8,132 nucleotides of DNA, taken from NCBI GenBank assembly GCA_003695605.1, contig RFIK01000059.1, forward strand, positions 1 through 8,132. The letters run 5' to 3'. A model generated the notes under the pieces. It was not told the origin of the DNA and made no database searches. It was given only the letters and a program-made list of their open reading frames with translations. This DNA comes from Chlorobiota bacterium. GTDB lineage: Bacteria > Bacteroidota > Ignavibacteria > Kapaibacteriales > NICIL-2. Positions 6,656 through 8,132 of this stretch are shown here, piece after piece; positions within the stretch are counted from its first letter, which is position 1, and each line of letters begins with the position of its first letter. The position numbers and the translations under genes are program-made.

Positions 6656-8132
6656 CTGCCCAGTCCAGAGCACTGGCACCCGCAGCATCGCGGTGCCGTT
6701 TATACCAATGAGCCAGTACGCACCTGGTGGCAGGCGTTCCATATCCCACCGCGCGCGTGTTCCTGTGCTTTGAGTTTGCCAGAGCAGTTGTCCACTGGTT
6801 GCGTAGAGTGCAAGCTGCCAATCGCCGCTCGATGGTAAGAGCAGCTCGATACTGCCGCCATCACGGATCAGCGTCGGAGTATTATTGGCAGGAGGCGTAC
6901 CGACAACGACGCCACATGAACTTTCGGCGCTATAGCTTGGCGCGGTGATTGTAATCTCTACAGGCATCCGGCGTACAAAGCAGCCGACCACAAGCTCGAG
7001 CGTATCGCGGTAGATATTCTCCGAGCTTGCGCGGAATGGCGGCAAGAGGGCACATACTGGCACACGTACCCGTTGCCCAGGTGCAAGCACAAGCGGCAGA
7101 TACGATGGAGGTGGAGCAAATTCGATCCCACGAATGACAAGCTTGTCGAAACGCTTCGGATAGCCGCCGTAGTTGTAGAGCTCGAGTGTATCGCAGAGGA
7201 AGCTATTGCTTGCTGCACGAAACGTTTGAATGGCGGCAAGTGAATCTCGGTTGGTGATCATCACCGTATGGCCTTCGAAGGAACCGCTGGTGGTGCTGCT
7301 ATTTCCAGAGGAGTCGGTGACGCTCATTCGGTACCAGCCATCGAGGCGCCAGTCCCGTTGAGAGATGCGGAGCGTCTGCTGCTCAGCCAGCCAGTAGCTT
7401 CCATCGCCTCCTCCGAGGACGTCGATGGTGATGTTAGCTGAATCGAGCACTTCGATTGCTGCAATCCCGCTCTCCGTCGTGCCCATTTCCATGATGGTCA
7501 GGGTATGCACCGGCGGACATGGCTGCTCAGCGCGGAGCACCCGTGGCGCGACTGTATCCACGATAAACTCGATCGTGAAGATTGCCGCAGCGTAGCGTCC
7601 GCACGGAGTTTCGAGCCACAGTGTATCGGTGATGGTCTCTGTTCGATCGGCACGGTAGCAAACCTGCAGCTGGAGCGTATCTTGCCTTCCGACGACCGCT
7701 GGCAAAGATGCGTTACGAAGGCTTCCCCTGGCGCTCTCTGCACGGAGGACCGTTTGTGGGGAAAATCCTACGTTGACGTACAGCAGTGGGAAGCACCACG
7801 TCCGTTTAGTCGCAGTTCGGTATGTGTAGCGCAGCGGCAAACGCTCCACCGTTGCATTCGCGCTGACGCCGCGCAACGTCATGCCGGGGAGCTGAAATCG
7901 CTTGACAGTAACGAACCGCTCTGCATCTTCAGCAAAGATTGTCACTACACCATCCTCGTAGGGGTCGCGCAGTCTCACGTGCACGATGACTGAGTCTTCT
8001 GGGAGCAGTGTCTTCCGCTCGATTCGCCACTCTACGTTCGTGGACGAATCCTCGAGGACACGCACCACATCAACACGGCTGTCCATCGGCAGCGTGTCGT
8101 AGACAGCGATGCGATAGGGCGGACACGGCACA
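6653..8132 (-). CDS. Secreted protein with T9SS-type C-terminal sorting domain (C-terminal 492 residues, 5' end off the window)
   Basis: The frame is open to the right edge and ends with TAA at 6655-6653. The visible part is all beta-rich extracellular-type sequence. Residues 1-190 form one or two Cys-containing beta-sandwich segments. Residues about 190-285 form a module starting DTVAPRVLRAEQPCPP, with ESGIAAIEV and a WYRMSVTDSSGNSS ending, typical of repeated modules in large Chlorobi/Ignavibacteria secreted proteins. Residues about 300-400 resemble an ASH/'choice-of-anchor D' module (CDTLELYNYGGYPKR, LPLVLAPGQRVRVPVC, YRDTLELVV). A linker with PPANNTPT leads to a final domain of about 75 residues with GDWQLALYATSGQLLW and LPPGAYWLI, the pattern of the Por/type IX C-terminal sorting domain. 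The expected fate is Sec export, T9SS translocation and release or anchoring at the cell surface. No enzymatic motif is visible. The start codon is outside the window, and the first in-frame GTG (8131) is simply where the sequence begins. The gene ends 38 bp before tal. Confidence 0.87.
   Translation of the reverse strand, partial: VPCPPYRIAVYDTLPMDSRVDVVRVLEDSSTNVEWRIERKTLLPEDSVIVHVRLRDPYEDGVVTIFAEDAERFVTVKRFQLPGMTLRGVSANATVERLPLRYTYRTATKRTWCFPLLYVNVGFSPQTVLRAESARGSLRNASLPAVVGRQDTLQLQVCYRADRTETITDTLWLETPCGRYAAAIFTIEFIVDTVAPRVLRAEQPCPPVHTLTIMEMGTTESGIAAIEVLDSANITIDVLGGGDGSYWLAEQQTLRISQRDWRLDGWYRMSVTDSSGNSSTTSGSFEGHTVMITNRDSLAAIQTFRAASNSFLCDTLELYNYGGYPKRFDKLVIRGIEFAPPPSYLPLVLAPGQRVRVPVCALLPPFRASSENIYRDTLELVVGCFVRRMPVEITITAPSYSAESSCGVVVGTPPANNTPTLIRDGGSIELLLPSSGDWQLALYATSGQLLWQTQSTGTRARWDMERLPPGAYWLIGINGTAMLRVPVLWTGQ

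Noticed and set aside
6615..6821. Upstream in-frame extension of the transaldolase by 69 residues.
   Set aside because: The extension overlaps the 3' end of the T9SS-cargo gene out of frame and has no transaldolase similarity. The conserved protein start is at 6614.
8129..8131. GTG at the right edge as a possible start of the secreted protein.
   Set aside because: The frame is still open at the edge, there is no signal peptide after it, and the sequence is mid-domain, so it is an internal Val codon.
1..8132. Search for CRISPR repeats, tRNA/rRNA genes, insertion-sequence ends, riboswitches and defence or toxin-antitoxin genes.
   Set aside because: By eye, no periodic direct repeats, cloverleaf sequences, transposase motifs or unassigned long gaps are present. 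Coding sequence fills nearly the whole window.

Overview
This is a compact, moderately GC-rich bacterial chromosomal segment with seven protein genes and almost no non-coding DNA. The best lineage clue is the gene cut by the right edge. It ends in a domain that looks like a type IX secretion (Por) C-terminal sorting domain, preceded by Cys-containing beta-sandwich segments of the kind common in Ignavibacteria/Kapabacteria/Chlorobi-type genomes. Most starts lack a Shine-Dalgarno sequence. The two places where a promoter is most needed each hold an exact TAnnTTTG, the Bacteroidota -7 element. Together these point to the FCB group (Bacteroidota/Chlorobiota/Ignavibacteriota/Kapabacteria). The phylum-level assignment is inference.

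Layout. (1) Positions 1-1405, minus strand: the N-terminal 468 residues of a multi-PAS sensor histidine kinase, cut at its H-box by the left edge. (2) Positions 1406-1453: a 48-bp divergent intergenic region. (3) Positions 1454-4012, plus strand: leuS, a complete leucyl-tRNA synthetase. (4) Positions 4013-4061: a 49-bp convergent gap without a recognisable terminator. (5) Positions 4062-8132, minus strand: five tightly packed genes. In transcription order these are a T9SS-type secreted protein (5' end off the window), a TalC-type transaldolase, an exported thioredoxin-fold protein without CXXC, an RNase HI with a C-terminal extension, and a small exported beta-rich protein of unknown function. 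From the transaldolase to the last gene every junction overlaps by 1 or 4 bases, so these four genes are probably one translationally coupled unit.

Functionally the window mixes housekeeping (LeuRS, transaldolase, RNase HI), signal sensing (the PAS kinase) and envelope or secreted proteins. I see no CRISPR array, tRNA, rRNA, transposase, phage gene or recognisable defence system. No convincing new multi-gene system is visible. The items most worth a second look are the repeated TAnnTTTG elements, the RNase HI extension, the CXXC-less thioredoxin-fold protein and the unrecognised exported protein that ends the operon.
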